Source: CAVWXT01 sp963759115
Lineage (GTDB): Bacteria > Planctomycetota > Planctomycetia > Pirellulales > Thermoguttaceae
Length of the DNA: 64,000 nt
Assembly (NCBI GenBank): GCA_963759115.1
Contig: CAVWXT010000003.1
Span: forward strand, 1 to 64,000
Direction: 5' to 3'
Each line of letters opens with the position of its first letter. Positions within the stretch are counted from its first letter, which is position 1. The position numbers and the translations under genes were made by a program. Below the pieces are notes generated by a model. The model was not told the origin of the DNA. It saw only the letters and a program-made list of their open reading frames with translations, and searched no databases. Below, piece after piece: positions 9,747 through 20,336 of the stretch.

Positions 9747-9815
9747 GATCGCCTTCCTCCCTGAGAGAACCGTGTGCCTTACGACGGTTTCCGCTTCCGA
9801 CGCCGGGCCGGGCTA

Positions 9816-10945
9816 TCACCCCCGGCCGCTACGATCCGGATACCAGGGGACATCCGGATTCGGGTATCCCCCAGGGTTGTCCTCTCCAGCAATGTAATCG
9901 TTTTCGCTCTCGGCGGCATCCCCCGCCCTGCTTGCATGTCGGCTCGATCGTTCCAGCCACGTGTCGATGGAAATCGGCTCGCCGGTGGCCGGATCAAACT
10001 TCGGCTGCGGCGCCGCGACCTTCTTGCGCCGGCGCTTGAAATAGAGAAACTGGAGGAGCCACGCCGCGGCAATCACGGCCACCGCCGCGGCTCCCCACTT
10101 GAGTTCCTGCGTGTTGTCGGGCTGGATCGCCGCCATGGTCGGTTCCCATTCCAAACGGCCGATCAACAGCGGGGCCGTCTCAGGGCGCTGGCCAGGTTTG
10201 GCCACGCCGGATTCATAGCCTTGCAACTTGAGGAAGTAACCGGCGAAGCGGGCCTTCTCTCGGATGCTCGGTCCGACGGGCATGTCTTTCGGATAGTCGA
10301 CCACCATCAGTGCGTACAAGCGCCCCGCGACTCCTCGGTAGCCGCCCAGACTTCCCGCAAGTCGATGCCGTAGGGGTTTTCGGCGGGCATGTTGTCGGCG
10401 CGGCGGACATCCACATCCAGCGCCACCAATTGGCCGCGATGCATGCCCGGCGAATCGTGCAAATGGGTGTACCACAGGTCTCTCCTCGCCCGCCGGTCGA
10501 GTCGCGCGAACGACTGGTTCTTCACCCATTCCACCAATCGGTAGTAGGGCACCATCTCTTCCTTGTGGAGCGACAACCGGCCATCGGTCAACGCCTGAAA
10601 GTCCTCGCGGGCCGCGTCGGCCTGGTCCGGGTCTTCGTCGGTGGGACCGGTCGCCTCGGAGATCGGCAAGGCCGGCGGTTCGCCCTGTCTTTCACGATCC
10701 GCCGGCATTGCCCCCCGGCCTTGGTTCTCTTGCCCGTTCTTCGGCCTGTTGTCGGCGGGCGCGGCGGTGGCGCCGGCCGGACGCTTGCCGCCGTCGCTGA
10801 CCAGCCATCGCCAGGTGCTCGGATCGCCGGCGCGAACGATCAACATGAACAGCACGGCCAGCATCGCTAGACCCGTCAAGAGCCGCGGCAGTTCCGCGCC
10901 GCGAAAGGTGCGTGTCGACGGTCGTTCTTGCCAGTAGCGGCGCAT
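9816..10945 (-). CDS. Two-TM membrane protein of the ExbB/ExbD cluster (frameshifted)
   Basis: Unrecognised family. The N-terminal part (start MRRYWQERPSTRTF) has a TM helix, LLTGLAMLAVLFMLIVRAG, then a long extracytoplasmic region with EEMVPYYRLVEWVKNQSF and DLWYTHLHDSPGMHRGQLV. A second TM helix, WGAAAVAVIAAAWLLQFLYF, precedes a basic cytoplasmic tail KRRRKKV. Reading shifts near 10325 between VWAATEESRG and RLYALMVVDYP. The gene sits between exbD and the toroid gene on the same strand, and a large inverted repeat (10969-11061) lies just upstream. It probably belongs to the same envelope complex. Confidence 0.6.
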
Positions 10946-10968
10946 AGAAGAACTTCTCAACTGGGACC

Positions 10969-11061
10969 GCTAACCACAAAGCCGCGATCGGTGGTCGCGC
11001 CCGCGCTATGACCAGCGATCGACTCTTACAGCGCGACCAACGGTCGCGGCTTTGTGTTAGC
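10969..11061. repeat. Inverted repeat between exbD and the membrane-protein gene
   Basis: Arms of about 31 bp: left GCTAACCACAAAGCCGCGAT and onward, right the near-complement ending GGCTTTGTGTTAGC at 11061. The copy sits at the 3' end of the downstream exbD. It removes an obvious stop codon: the exbD frame reads on through the hairpin. It may act as a processing or termination hairpin inside the operon. Confidence 0.7.
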
Positions 11062-11062
11062 C

Positions 11063-11557
11063 GCTGGGTCACGAAACTCAGTTTCAACTTCTTGCCGTCC
11101 GGCGGTTTCTGATGCGTGCAGATGTCGACGATCTTCATCAACTCGTCGTAGCGGCAGGCGTCGCTGACCTGGATGATCACCTGATCGAACGGGTTGCCCG
11201 GGTCGGCGAACACTTCCTTGAGTCTTCCCTCCAGGGCGGCGATGCCCGGCAACGTGCGTCTCGCCCACGCCCAAGGCTGTCGATCGTGCCCGTTCTCGGA
11301 TCGGCGAACACGCTGATCGTCAGCGTGTTGACGCCCTGGACGGGATTGGTGTTGTTGAAGTCGGCGCCGGCCTTCTCGGCCGTCTCTTGCACCACGACCG
11401 CCTGCGGCGGCGGCAGCCGCAGCGAGATCTGCCCTTCGACCGGGGCCGGCCGGAACGTCAAGATGAAGAACGTGAGCAACTGGAACGCCATGTCGAGCAT
11501 GGCGGCCAGATTCAGCTCCACCTCCGATTGATTGTGCCGTTTCCTTCTCTTGCCCAT
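11063..11557 (-). CDS. ExbD/TolR-family biopolymer transport protein (second copy, frameshifted)
   Basis: Starts MGKRRKRHNQSEVELNLAA. One TM helix follows, with the channel Asp in AAMLDMAFQLLTFFILTF. The periplasmic part begins RPAPVEGQISLRLPPPQ. Single-base breaks lie near 11270-11290 (DSLG to RTLPG). Homology resumes with GRLKEVFADPGNPFDQVIIQ and YDELMKIVDICTHQK, the usual ExbD C-terminal domain. The 3' end is not clear: the frame runs into the inverted repeat at 11061 without a stop. It works with ExbB as a proton channel in the inner membrane. Confidence 0.75.
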
Positions 11558-12046
11558 CGCAGCGTTCCTGGTTCAGCGTTCCTTCCGGCGGCTTGTCCAA
11601 GGCCTTCAGGGCGAACTTGCGAAAGCCGTTGTCCTGACACGCCTTGATCACCCGGTTGAGCATCTTGAACGGCGTGGCCCGGTCGGCCCGGATCACGACC
11701 GTGGTGGGCAGTTCCTCGCCGGCTTCGAGGTTCGCCGCGGTCATGCCGGCCGACATCTGGCTCCGCACCGCTTCGCTGGCGATGTAGCGCTCGATGTCCT
11801 CGACAGGCCGCCCGTAGAGCTTCAGATTGCCCGTTGTCATCGATGTTCAACACCAGCAGGTCCCGCTGCCCCTTGGTGTCGACCGGCCGGGCCGACCCGA
11901 CCACCGGCAATTTCAGGCTCAAGTCCATCTCGGCCGACTTGAAGTTGATCACCAGCATGAAGAAGGTGATCAACTGAAACACCATGTCCAGAATGGGCGT
12001 GAGGTTCGGTTCGGCCTTGACTGTCCTGCGACAACTTTCCTGCCAT
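11555..12046 (-). CDS. ExbD/TolR-family biopolymer transport protein (first copy, frameshifted)
   Basis: The ATG at 12046 lies 13 bp after the exbB stop. MAGKLSQDS shifts near 12018 into KAEPNLTPILDMVFQLITFF, which holds the conserved channel Asp in the only TM helix. A second break near 11838 separates LVLNIDDNG from NLKLYGRPVEDIERYI. The C-terminal domain continues with TTVVIRADRATPFKMLNRV and KFALKALDKPP. Its end overlaps or abuts the start of the next exbD. Two adjacent ExbD proteins behind one ExbB is common in planctomycetes. Confidence 0.75.
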
Positions 12047-12061
12047 GCGCGTCGACTCCGT

Positions 12062-12971
12062 CTACTTTGTGGCAACCTTGGCGGTGGCTGCGGCCGGCGC
12101 GGCGGTCGAGGCCTTCGCCCGGCCGGCGTGGGAGAAATGCCGCAGGAACTGGTCCGCCGTCAGCATCACCGACGTGGCGATGTAGATCACGCGGTTGCGG
12201 AACAAGGCGAAGAAGTAGATGGCCGGCACCGACAAGGCCACGCCCTCGAACGTCAGCAGCAACGCTTCCGAAATGCCGCCGGCCACTTCGCTGGCCTTCA
12301 ATTGCGCGCCGCCCCGGGCGATCACGCCGAAGCTGGCGATCATTCCCTTGAGCGTGCCCAGCAGACCGATCATCGGCCCCAGCGTGCCCAGCACCGCCAA
12401 CATGCTGATCTTCTTCTCCATCTCGGCGGTGATCGCCTCGCCCACCCGCTCCATCGCCTCGCGGGCCTCGGCCAGGCCGTTGGGCAACTCGGTAATGCCC
12501 GTGGTCAGCAGCCGGCTGAAGAACGAGTCGTCCTCCTCGGACCAGGTTATAGATTCCCTTGAAGTCGCGTTGCTCCAGAAGGCTTTCGCACTGCGGCACC
12601 ATTTCGGGCGGCGCAGCCATCTCCACCCGCATCTCCCAGAAGAGCCGTCCCACCGTCGACACGAAGTAGATCGACAGCAGCAGGATCACCAGGCCGATGA
12701 ACCCCGAGCAGCGAATCACCCAGTGCAAGAACGACTCCGTCTCTTTGGCCGATGCTCCGGCGGCCGGCCTCGGCGCCGCGGGGGCCTCTTTCTCGGCCGC
12801 TGCTTTCTCTTCCGGGGCTGCGGCCTTCTCATCTGCGGCCGCCGCCTTGTCTTCCCCACCTCTTTGGGCGAAGGAGGGCTGCGGCCACGCGATCGTGACC
12901 CACGCCGCACACAAGACCAGTCCCAGCAGGACCCATGCCCTCCCTTGCAGACTCCTAGACTCCAAGTTCAT
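12062..12971 (-). CDS. ExbB/TolQ/MotA-family proton channel protein (frameshifted)
   Basis: Starts MNLESRSLQGRAWVLLGLVL with a signal-like first TM, then an Ala/Glu/Lys-rich stretch (KAAAADEKAAAPEEKAA), a planctomycete addition to ExbB. A TM helix FIGLVILLLSIYFVSTVG is followed by the cytoplasmic segment. After a one-base break near 12535 the diagnostic part is intact: MEKKISMLAVLGTLGPMIGL, LLGTLKGMIASFG and GVALSVPAIYFFALFRNRV. It ends in an Ala-rich tail. It is the first gene of the minus-strand cluster, and a promoter candidate lies at 13143-13171. It forms the stator with the two ExbD proteins. Confidence 0.8.
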
Positions 12972-13142
12972 TGCAACTCGCCCTTCTCTCAGCGCGGTTC
13001 TGTCCGTTGGGACCTGGCTGGTCGGTGCGTGACACCCGCGCCGCGGTGTCACAATGACCCGTCTCGCCAGGGAAACGAGGTTCCGGTGTATCCTGGAGAC
13101 GCGCACGTTTCGCCGAAATCGGAAGAGACCTCGATACTTGAC

Positions 13143-13171
13143 AGTATGCCGCCCCCCCCCGGTATTGTCAA
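13143..13171 (-). promoter_or_regulatory. Promoter candidate for the exbB cluster
   Basis: On the minus strand, TTGACA (13171-13166), 17 bp, then CATACT (13148-13143). The spacer contains a run of ten G. The boxes lie in an imperfect inverted repeat, CTTGACA-x-TA...TA-x-TGTCAAG, which could also be an operator. It is 170 bp upstream of the exbB start and 19 bp from the MITE end. Confidence 0.45.
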
Positions 13172-13189
13172 GAATGGGTCGATCCCGAC

Positions 13190-14097
13190 CAGGGCCGATC
13201 AGTTTTCCCAAGTCCGAGTTGATAGGGGTAGGGAAGGCCGGTTAAGTTCCCGGCCTCCCCTCCCTCCGAACCGGACTGGCGGATTTCCCGCATCCGGCTC
13301 TCCGGTTAGTGGTGTTACCTCGTAGAGGATTGGTGAACCGAGCGCGGGAAGGAAACAAGGTTCCTTCTCGGGATCGGCAGAAGCGAAAGGCCCTGACCTT
13401 CACGGGAAGGCCACCAACATGCAACATCGACGGTGCGGCCAATCTGAGCCAAGTTACGTGTGCCTGACGCAGTCCGTCGTGGCTAGTCGTTGCCGACACT
13501 CGCGGTACGGTGTGGTTTTGGCCGTGCGTCATGTTTCATCCCCTTTCCTGCGTCCCTTTGCTCGACGGGCATTGCCCCGCTTCCTCGCTCGTATGGACGC
13601 TCTGACTCCTGGGCGGTCGATTCTTCGTATCCTTATCAGGGACAATGAACTTCGTCCTTGTACCCGCCCAGGTCTCCTTGCTTCATGTATCAAACCTTCC
13701 GACCGTTCCGCCTCCAACCACCTGTTGCCGCCTCTGGGGCTTGGTTTGGTTTCCCCCCGGAGCTTACCGCGCGGTCTGCCGACCGCATCCCTTGCGAGGA
13801 CCACAGCGTCACTTGGGCTTCGCCTTTTCCTAGCAGGCTCGCCACGACAACCGGCCGAATCGAGTTCGTCATCCTGCGGACCAGCCGTTCACCTTCAGTT
13901 GCTCTCCACCCCCTCTCACGAGGACGCAGTTACTTTCGGTTACGAAGTTCAAACCCAATTTCGACAAGGACTTGCACCTTGCTGATTCGATACACTCACA
14001 AGCGCACTAGGAGGCGACTCCTGTCGCCGATTTTTGGCTGATTTCGGGCAATCGGCGACTGGAGTCGCCTCCTACAGTGAAAAACTGATCGGCCGTG
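13190..14097. mobile_element. MITE 1, interrupted by group II intron copy 2
   Basis: Ends CAGGGCCGATCAGTTTTCCC on the left and ...AACTGATCGGCCGTG on the right. The 10-bp direct repeat CGATCCCGAC flanks it at 13180-13189 and 14098-14107. Without the 786-bp intron the element is 122 bp and contains the GGAGGCGACTCC hairpin. It has no coding capacity. It lies between the exbB promoter and the cysK promoter. Confidence 0.85.
13222..14007 (-). mobile_element. Group II intron copy 2, ORF-less, 786 bp
   Basis: Complete copy, nearly identical to copies 1 and 3, running from GTGCGC (14007) to CCCCTAT (13222) on the minus strand. The flanks join as CCTCCTA/CAACTCGG, exactly the sequence of the intron-free MITE at 45820 read on the minus strand. 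The insertion is therefore precise, with no target duplication, as expected for retrohoming. It has no reverse transcriptase ORF. Open frames inside it on either strand are side effects of GC content. Confidence 0.88.
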
Positions 14098-14190
14098 CGA
14101 TCCCGACGAAGTATAGCATCTTCGACGCCCATGAGCACTCGGCAGGACGCGCCTCGCCCGCAACCAACACGGCCTTTTTTCAATTTTGCA

Positions 14191-14218
14191 TTGACCGGCA
14201 CCGAATAGTTTGTAAAAT
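14191..14218 (+). promoter_or_regulatory. Promoter candidate for cysK
   Basis: TTGACC (14191-14196), 16 bp, TAAAAT (14213-14218), in a locally AT-rich region about 100 bp upstream of the cysK start. No other good candidate was seen in the 14108-14316 gap. Confidence 0.45.
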
Positions 14219-14316
14219 AAATCAGTATGTTTGTTGTCATGCTAATGTATACGGCCGCCCTTGACCGATATTGACGGTAATAGCGATTCAAACGTAGCTC
14301 GTTGGAGGCCCCAGAA

Positions 14317-15300
<984 letters not shown>

Positions 15301-15348
15301 ACTTTGGGCATGAAGAGAGCGTCGCCTGCCCTTGCCCGCAACCCGGAA

Positions 15349-16233
15349 ATGAGCACAATACCGGGTATGGTAGACGATCTTCAACCGACTTCGTCCCGAG
15401 GACAGCCCGTCGCGCATCCGTTCCGAGGAGCCGTGCTGCGGGGACTGGCGGTGCTGTGCCCGCCGCTGCTGACCGTGATGATCATCGTATGGGTCGTCAG
15501 CACCACAAAGAGCTACTTCCTCGAACCCGTCATGGCTTGGGCGCGAGAGGGGATCGTCTGGGCGGTCGCCGACATCCGCGACATCGTAGAGCCCATTGAT
15601 CCGCTCTACCATCGGCTCGACAACGGCAAGTTCATCCCGCAATCGGTCTACGACAAGGTGTACAGCGCGCATAAGGCGTCGGGTGAGCCGCTGCCTACCA
15701 CCGCGGACGGCTACTACCGCCAGTTCGTCGACCTGACCTACCTCCGGCCCTTCTATGCCATCCCGTTTTTTCTCTCGGTTTTCATCCTGCTGCTGTACTT
15801 CCTGGGCAAGTTCATGGCGGCGGGCATCGGCCGCTTCTTCGGAACCCTCTTCGATCACCTGATGCTGCGCGTGCCCGGCGTGCGGGCCGTCTACTCGGCC
15901 ACGAAACAGGTCACCGACTTCGTGTTTTCCGAGCACGACGTCAAGTTCACCCGGATTGTCGCCGTCGAATATCCGCGCAAGGGCATCTGGTCGATGGGAT
16001 TCGTGACCGGCGAGAGCCTGGCGTCGATTCACGCGGCGGTGGACGAACCCGTGTTGACCGTGCTGATACCGTATTCGCCCCTGCCGGTGACCGGCTGCAC
16101 GATCACCGTGCGAAAGAGCGAGTGCATCGACCTGAATCTGACCTTCGACCAGGCCTGTCAGTTCATCGTCAGTTGCGGCGTCGTCGTTCCACCGCATCAG
16201 GTCTGGCACGTGAAGGGGGCAAGCAGTGGATAG
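15349..16233 (+). CDS. DUF502 family membrane protein
   Basis: Inner-membrane protein of unknown function. Two TM segments are visible, LRGLAVLCPPLLTVMIIVWVV and FYAIPFFLSVFILLLYFLG. Then come the DUF502 signatures RVPGVRAVYSATKQV and GVVVPPHQVW. TVLIPYSPLPVTG is a recognisable family segment. The start could be MSTIPGMVDDLQP (15349) or the later Met; upstream in-frame sequence reaches 15304. It lies 48 bp after cysK on the same strand. A 65-bp repetitive inverted repeat begins at its stop codon. Confidence 0.8.
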   Translation: MSTIPGMVDDLQPTSSRGQPVAHPFRGAVLRGLAVLCPPLLTVMIIVWVVSTTKSYFLEPVMAWAREGIVWAVADIRDIVEPIDPLYHRLDNGKFIPQSVYDKVYSAHKASGEPLPTTADGYYRQFVDLTYLRPFYAIPFFLSVFILLLYFLGKFMAAGIGRFFGTLFDHLMLRVPGVRAVYSATKQVTDFVFSEHDVKFTRIVAVEYPRKGIWSMGFVTGESLASIHAAVDEPVLTVLIPYSPLPVTGCTITVRKSECIDLNLTFDQACQFIVSCGVVVPPHQVWHVKGASSG

Positions 16234-16295
16234 TGGCTAGTGGCTAGTGGTCAGTTACGAACCACTAGCCACCAGCCACTAGCCACCAGCCACTA
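16231..16295. repeat. Low-complexity inverted repeat (TAGTGGC units)
   Basis: Left arm of repeated TAGTGGC units (16231-16250), right arm of the complement (16262-16295). It fills the gap between the DUF502 stop and the hemC start. It could form a hairpin that terminates or insulates. Three other gaps in the window hold elements of similar build. Confidence 0.65.
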
Positions 16296-16297
16296 AA

Positions 16298-17205
16298 ATG
16301 ACTTTTCGCATTGGTACCCGTGGCAGTGCGTTGGCCCGATGGCAGGCCCAGTGGGTCGCTGAGCAGTTGCGGCAGCGCGGCGTGGAGGTCGAGTTGGTGC
16401 CGATTGTCACGACGGGAGACCAACGCCAGGGACCGATCGAGGCTATGGGCCGCGAGGGCGTCTTCACCAAGGAACTCCAGCGGGCCTTGTTGGACAACCG
16501 TATCGACTTGGCCGTTCACAGCCTCAAGGACCTGCCGACCGATGAAGTGCCCGGACTGTGCCTGGCGGCAGTGCCCCAACGGGCGCCGGTCGGCGACGTG
16601 CTGGTTTGCCCGAAGTACGCGTCTGTCGAGGCGCTGCCGGCGGGCGCGACCGTCGGCACCAGCAGTCTGCGGCGGCGGTCGCAATTGTTGCACTTCCGCC
16701 GCGACTTGCAGACCAAGGATATCCGCGGCAACGTCGACACCCGCTTGCGGAAAGTGGCCGAGGGCGAGTTCGACGCGCTGATTCTGGCCGAAGCGGGCCT
16801 CCGCCGCCTGGGGCTGGCCGAGCACATCACGCAGGTCTTGCCGTTGGCCGTCCTTCTGCCGGCCGTGGGACAGGGGGCGCTGGCGATGGAGACTCGCCAT
16901 GACGATCCATCGTCGCTTCGGATCGTGGCGCCCTGGACGATGCGCCCACGCACGCGGCCGTGCTGGCCGAACGAGCCATGCTCGCCGCGTTACACGGGGG
17001 CTGTTTCGCCCCAATCGCGGCGTTGGGTCGGGTGGAGGGGGAGACGTTGACGCTCACCGGCCGCGTCCTCAGTCGCGACGGCAGCCAGATGCTGGAAGAC
17101 ACGCAAGCCGGCCCCGCCGCCGAGCCCGCCATGCTAGGAGGCCAAGTCGCCAATGCCTTGCTGGCCCGCGGCGCCGGCGAGTTGATTCGCACCTCGCGCG
17201 GGTAA
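16298..17205 (+). CDS. hemC: Porphobilinogen deaminase (hydroxymethylbilane synthase), frameshifted
   Basis: Polymerises four porphobilinogens into hydroxymethylbilane for heme synthesis. The N-terminus MTFRIGTRGSALARWQAQWV is typical. The substrate-binding segments HSLKDLPTDE, GTSSLRRRSQL and RGNVDTRLRK are intact, as is LPAVGQGALAME. After an apparent one-base deletion near 16930 the C-terminal domain continues with LAERAMLAALHGGCFAPIAA, which contains the dipyrromethane-attachment Cys. It ends ELIRTSRG. About 302 residues, normal for the family. The break near 16930 is probably a sequence error. Confidence 0.88.
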
Positions 17206-17245
17206 AGCGGAATTCATTCCGTTCTACGTACGTTCGGTCCCGCTA

Positions 17246-18406
17246 CTAATCGGGCGGCTGCACGGTCTTGGTGTCGGCCATGCTGCCCAACAGGGCGAAG
17301 ATGTCCGAGTTGATGTCGTTGGTGATCAGTCTTACCGAGCCGTCGGCGAAGCAGAAATGGCCGCCCGTGGTATGATCGCTGCCGGGCGAGCGGAAGTCGC
17401 CGTTGTTGATCAGCCGGTTGTTGGCCATCACGGCCGTGCTGAACAGCGTGGCGTCGCCACCGACCGCCCAACCATCGTGGCTGGGGCCCATATACGTATA
17501 CACGTTGTTGGGATTCGTTGTCGTTTTCGGCTGCGAAATCCGCTGCAACTCGCCGAGAAGAATGGTATTGGATTGGCCGTCACGAATGGCCGCGGTGGGA
17601 GTGCCGGAGTTGGGCGTGAAGAAAATGCCGATCCGTCGAGCCACACTGTCCGGATTGGCCGGATCAAAGTAGTAGGGGCTAGCTGGCGGCCCCGCGTTGG
17701 TATTCTGGTAATACACGGAGAACGTGGTACCGGTAATCGCATTTGTGGCAGCGTCCACGAACGGATGGTTCGTCCCCGGAAAGGTCGTAACGCTGTCTTC
17801 GAGGGTCCAGCCGACGACGCGGCCGGCGCATCCGCCGTAGTCGGTCCCGCCCGTCGGAAAGTTCACCGGGGTGAGTGAACTGTTATTTGGGAACATCATG
17901 TTCGAACCGGCCCCGCTGCGAGCGGAACTCCCGCGTGACGGACAATAGAACAGCTTCACGTCGAAAGACGCCGCAACGCTGTTTACCGCGGGCCCGTTGC
18001 CCCATACGTTGGTTGTGTACTTCCACTGGTCGTACAGCGTCCGAAGATCAATGAACGGCAGGATGCGGAGCATCCAACTGGTGCCATGGAAGAGATTCCC
18101 AGCGGGAGTCCCTGTAGTGTCCTGCGCTTCACCCCAAGGATCGGCAGACATCGTCGCGCCGGTACCGTAGTAGATACCCGGGTTCCGCATAATGCAGCCT
18201 GGCGGCAGGACCTTGTTCAACTCGTCGTATTCGAGCACGGCCAAGCCGATGTTCTTGAGATTGTTCAAGCACTGGGCCCGACGGCCGGCTTCCCGCGCCA
18301 TCTGGACCGCGGGCAAGAGCAGCCCCATCAGGACGCCGATAATCGAAATCACGACCAGCAACTCGACCAGCGTAAACGCCCGCCGTGCAACAACTCTTGA
18401 GTACAT
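17246..18406 (-). CDS. DUF1559 prepilin-like (H-X9-DG) protein
   Basis: 386 residues. The N-terminus RRAFTLVELLVVISIIGVLM is a type IV prepilin cleavage/methylation site, with the Phe after the processing point and the Glu at +5. The DUF1559 domain follows (CLNNLKNIGLAVLEYDE), and the C-terminus GGHFCFADGSVRLI is the H-X9-DG motif. These proteins are greatly expanded in planctomycetes and are probably pseudopilins of a type II secretion or pilus-like system. The start at 18406 keeps a short basic n-region, MYSRVVARRA. The frame is intact. Confidence 0.9.
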   Translation of the reverse strand: MYSRVVARRAFTLVELLVVISIIGVLMGLLLPAVQMAREAGRRAQCLNNLKNIGLAVLEYDELNKVLPPGCIMRNPGIYYGTGATMSADPWGEAQDTTGTPAGNLFHGTSWMLRILPFIDLRTLYDQWKYTTNVWGNGPAVNSVAASFDVKLFYCPSRGSSARSGAGSNMMFPNNSSLTPVNFPTGGTDYGGCAGRVVGWTLEDSVTTFPGTNHPFVDAATNAITGTTFSVYYQNTNAGPPASPYYFDPANPDSVARRIGIFFTPNSGTPTAAIRDGQSNTILLGELQRISQPKTTTNPNNVYTYMGPSHDGWAVGGDATLFSTAVMANNRLINNGDFRSPGSDHTTGGHFCFADGSVRLITNDINSDIFALLGSMADTKTVQPPD

Positions 18407-18503
18407 AATCTCCCCCGTGTTTCCAAGATCCGGGCGATGGTCGCCGCCCTTTGCGACTTCACCCCTCTTATTAGACCATAATTCGCCGCCGAGTCAAGCA
18501 GAA

Positions 18504-18528
18504 AAGCCGCCCCTTCAGCCGGCGGCTT
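18504..18528 (-). terminator. Probable intrinsic terminator downstream of the porin gene
   Basis: On the minus strand, AAGCCGCC-ggctgaag-GGGCGGC followed by TTTTCT. It lies about 200 bp after the porin stop and upstream of the DUF1559 gene. Confidence 0.5.
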
Positions 18529-18571
18529 ACCCTGCATGTTGGGTGGCCGTGGGACAGGTTGCCAATTCGAT

Positions 18572-18700
18572 TGGTCTTGGGGCTTTGGTCTTAGCAGCCC
18601 GTTGAAAAAGGGGACTGGCTCCGAACGGACAAGCGAAAACCCCGCGAGGAACAATGGTTGTGAGGTGCCTGTCCCCTTTTTCAACCCAAGGCCCAAGACC
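18572..18700. repeat. GGGGAC-type inverted repeat
   Basis: Core arms GTTGAAAAAGGGGAC (18601-18615) and its exact complement (18671-18685). Outer arms GGTCTTGGGGCTTTGG and CCAAGGCCCAAGACC extend the pairing. A related GGGGGACAGGC repeat occurs at 29835-29942 and, more degenerate, at 25360-25425 and 34618-34680. Confidence 0.65.
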
Positions 18701-18730
18701 TCTCCTACGCCCGATGTCCTGCCGGCCGCT

Positions 18731-20173
18731 TCAGAACCCGTACTTCGCCACGAACTCGCAGCGGACGGAATCGCCCGGCAGTTGGCCGACGTAGAGCGTC
18801 TTCCACGAACTGACTTCCATGCCGACCAGGAAGTTCTTCGTCAGATCGTAGATCAGGTTGCCGAAGTAGAACTGGTTGTAGCTCCTTTCGCCGACGGTGT
18901 GCAGGTCGTGGTTGTTCGGATCGTCGACGGAGTAGCCGACGTGGCTGTGGAGCGCGGGCGTCCAATCGTACCAGACTTCGAACCAGCCGCCCGCGTCGCG
19001 GATGGTGTTGAGGGTGGTCGGGTCGATGCCTTGGCCGATGCCGCCGAGGAACGTGCCGAGGTTCTCGCCGATTTGAGCATTCTGCCCTGGACTCCGAACC
19101 GCTCGGTGATCGGGCACGCGGACGTCGACGTTGCCCGACCAGGTGCGGCGGTGGTTGTCGGGACCGACGACGTTGCTATCGAACTCTTCATTCGCCGATG
19201 TGGCCGGAGAGCCCGACGGTGATCGGCAGGCAGCCCGGGCCGCGCTGCCCGACCGTCCAGGCGACTCGTCCTTCGACGATCGGCCAGTTGGGCGGCTTCG
19301 CCGGCGATGTGCGCGGCGTGGCGGTGCTATCGGCGAACACCTGCTGGTTGATCGAGAGTTGGGCGGTGACCAGCGAAATGTCGGAGAACGTCGAGATAGC
19401 GCTCGCCGCGGAACTTGTGCCCGGCGGTAGCCGATGTTGCCGCCGTCCCAGCCGACCGAGTACAGCAACATGCCGGGATACAAGCGGCGAGATCACGTCC
19501 CACGTCTGCCCGACCAGCAGGCGGAAGTCCTCGTCCTTCACCTCGACATAGGCGTGCCGCAGCAGGATGGTCGGCTTGTTCTCGCGTCGAGAGCACGTTG
19601 AGCGTTGTTCTGGAAGTCGATTTCCACTTTGCCGCCGCTCTGGGCGCAGTTGAAAAACGGAATCTGCGGGCCGCCCACGTCGAACCCCAGCCGGGTGTTC
19701 CGCACGTCGACGATGAACTCGCTTTCCGGCATCGTGCTGGCCGACAGCACGAACAGCGTGTAGGTGCCGGGCGAGGTGCGTTCGGTGGAATAGACCATGT
19801 TGCCCCAGAGATATCCGTACGGGAGTAATGGTGAAATCGCCCTTCTTCCAGGAGAACTTCTTCATCTCGCCGCGAAGCTCGTCCGAGGTGAAGTAGTCTC
19901 CTTCCGGCGGCACTCGAGGCCGCCGGCAGTCGGGAGCCGGACGCCATGGCCGACGCGCGTCGCGTCGACCGCCGGCAGACGAACCGGATGCTCGCGCAGC
20001 CACTGCACTTCCGTCCGCAGGGCCTGCGTCTCGGCCTCCAACTGGCTCACACGGCTGGCAACGTCCTGCGCGGAGGCCGGCGGAGCAGGGGCGGACCGGC
20101 AGCTTGGGCCAACAACGTCCGCTGGGACGACAGAAATGCCAACACGGCAAGCTGAGAAGATGAGGTTCTTCAT
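18731..20173 (-). CDS. Outer-membrane porin-like protein (heavily frameshifted)
   Basis: A porin-type beta-barrel of the DcaP-like kind is the best reading. MKNLIFSACRVG starts a signal sequence. A short coiled coil follows (ASRVSQLEAETQALRTEVQW), as in planctomycete and proteobacterial porins with an N-terminal coil. Barrel segments follow in changing frames: GEMKKFSWKKGDFTI, NMVYSTERTSPGTYTLFVL, EFIVDVRNTRLGFDVGG, VEVKDEDFRLLVGQTWDVIS and NLIYDLTKNFLVGMEVSSWK. The C-terminus CEFVAKYGF ends in Phe, as barrel proteins do. I count at least eight frame changes, so either the gene is dead or this stretch contains many base errors. Conservation between breaks favours errors. Confidence 0.6.
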
Positions 20174-20336
20174 TAGCGATCGCGTCCTGTGCAATATGCC
20201 CCAAATCCCTCAAATCCAGTATCGTCCAACAAATCAGTCAGACTTGATAAGTTAAGCAGAATTAGGAAACTTCGCTGGACAGGCATGACCTATACTTGTG
20301 ATGCGGATGAAGGATTGCACAGCATGATCGAATCCC

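Larger units (their letters stand above)
18407..18730. other. Intergenic region with a terminator-like hairpin and a large inverted repeat
   Basis: This gap holds the region upstream of the DUF1559 gene, a GC hairpin at 18504-18528, and a long inverted repeat at 18572-18700. I see no gene. Confidence 0.6.
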
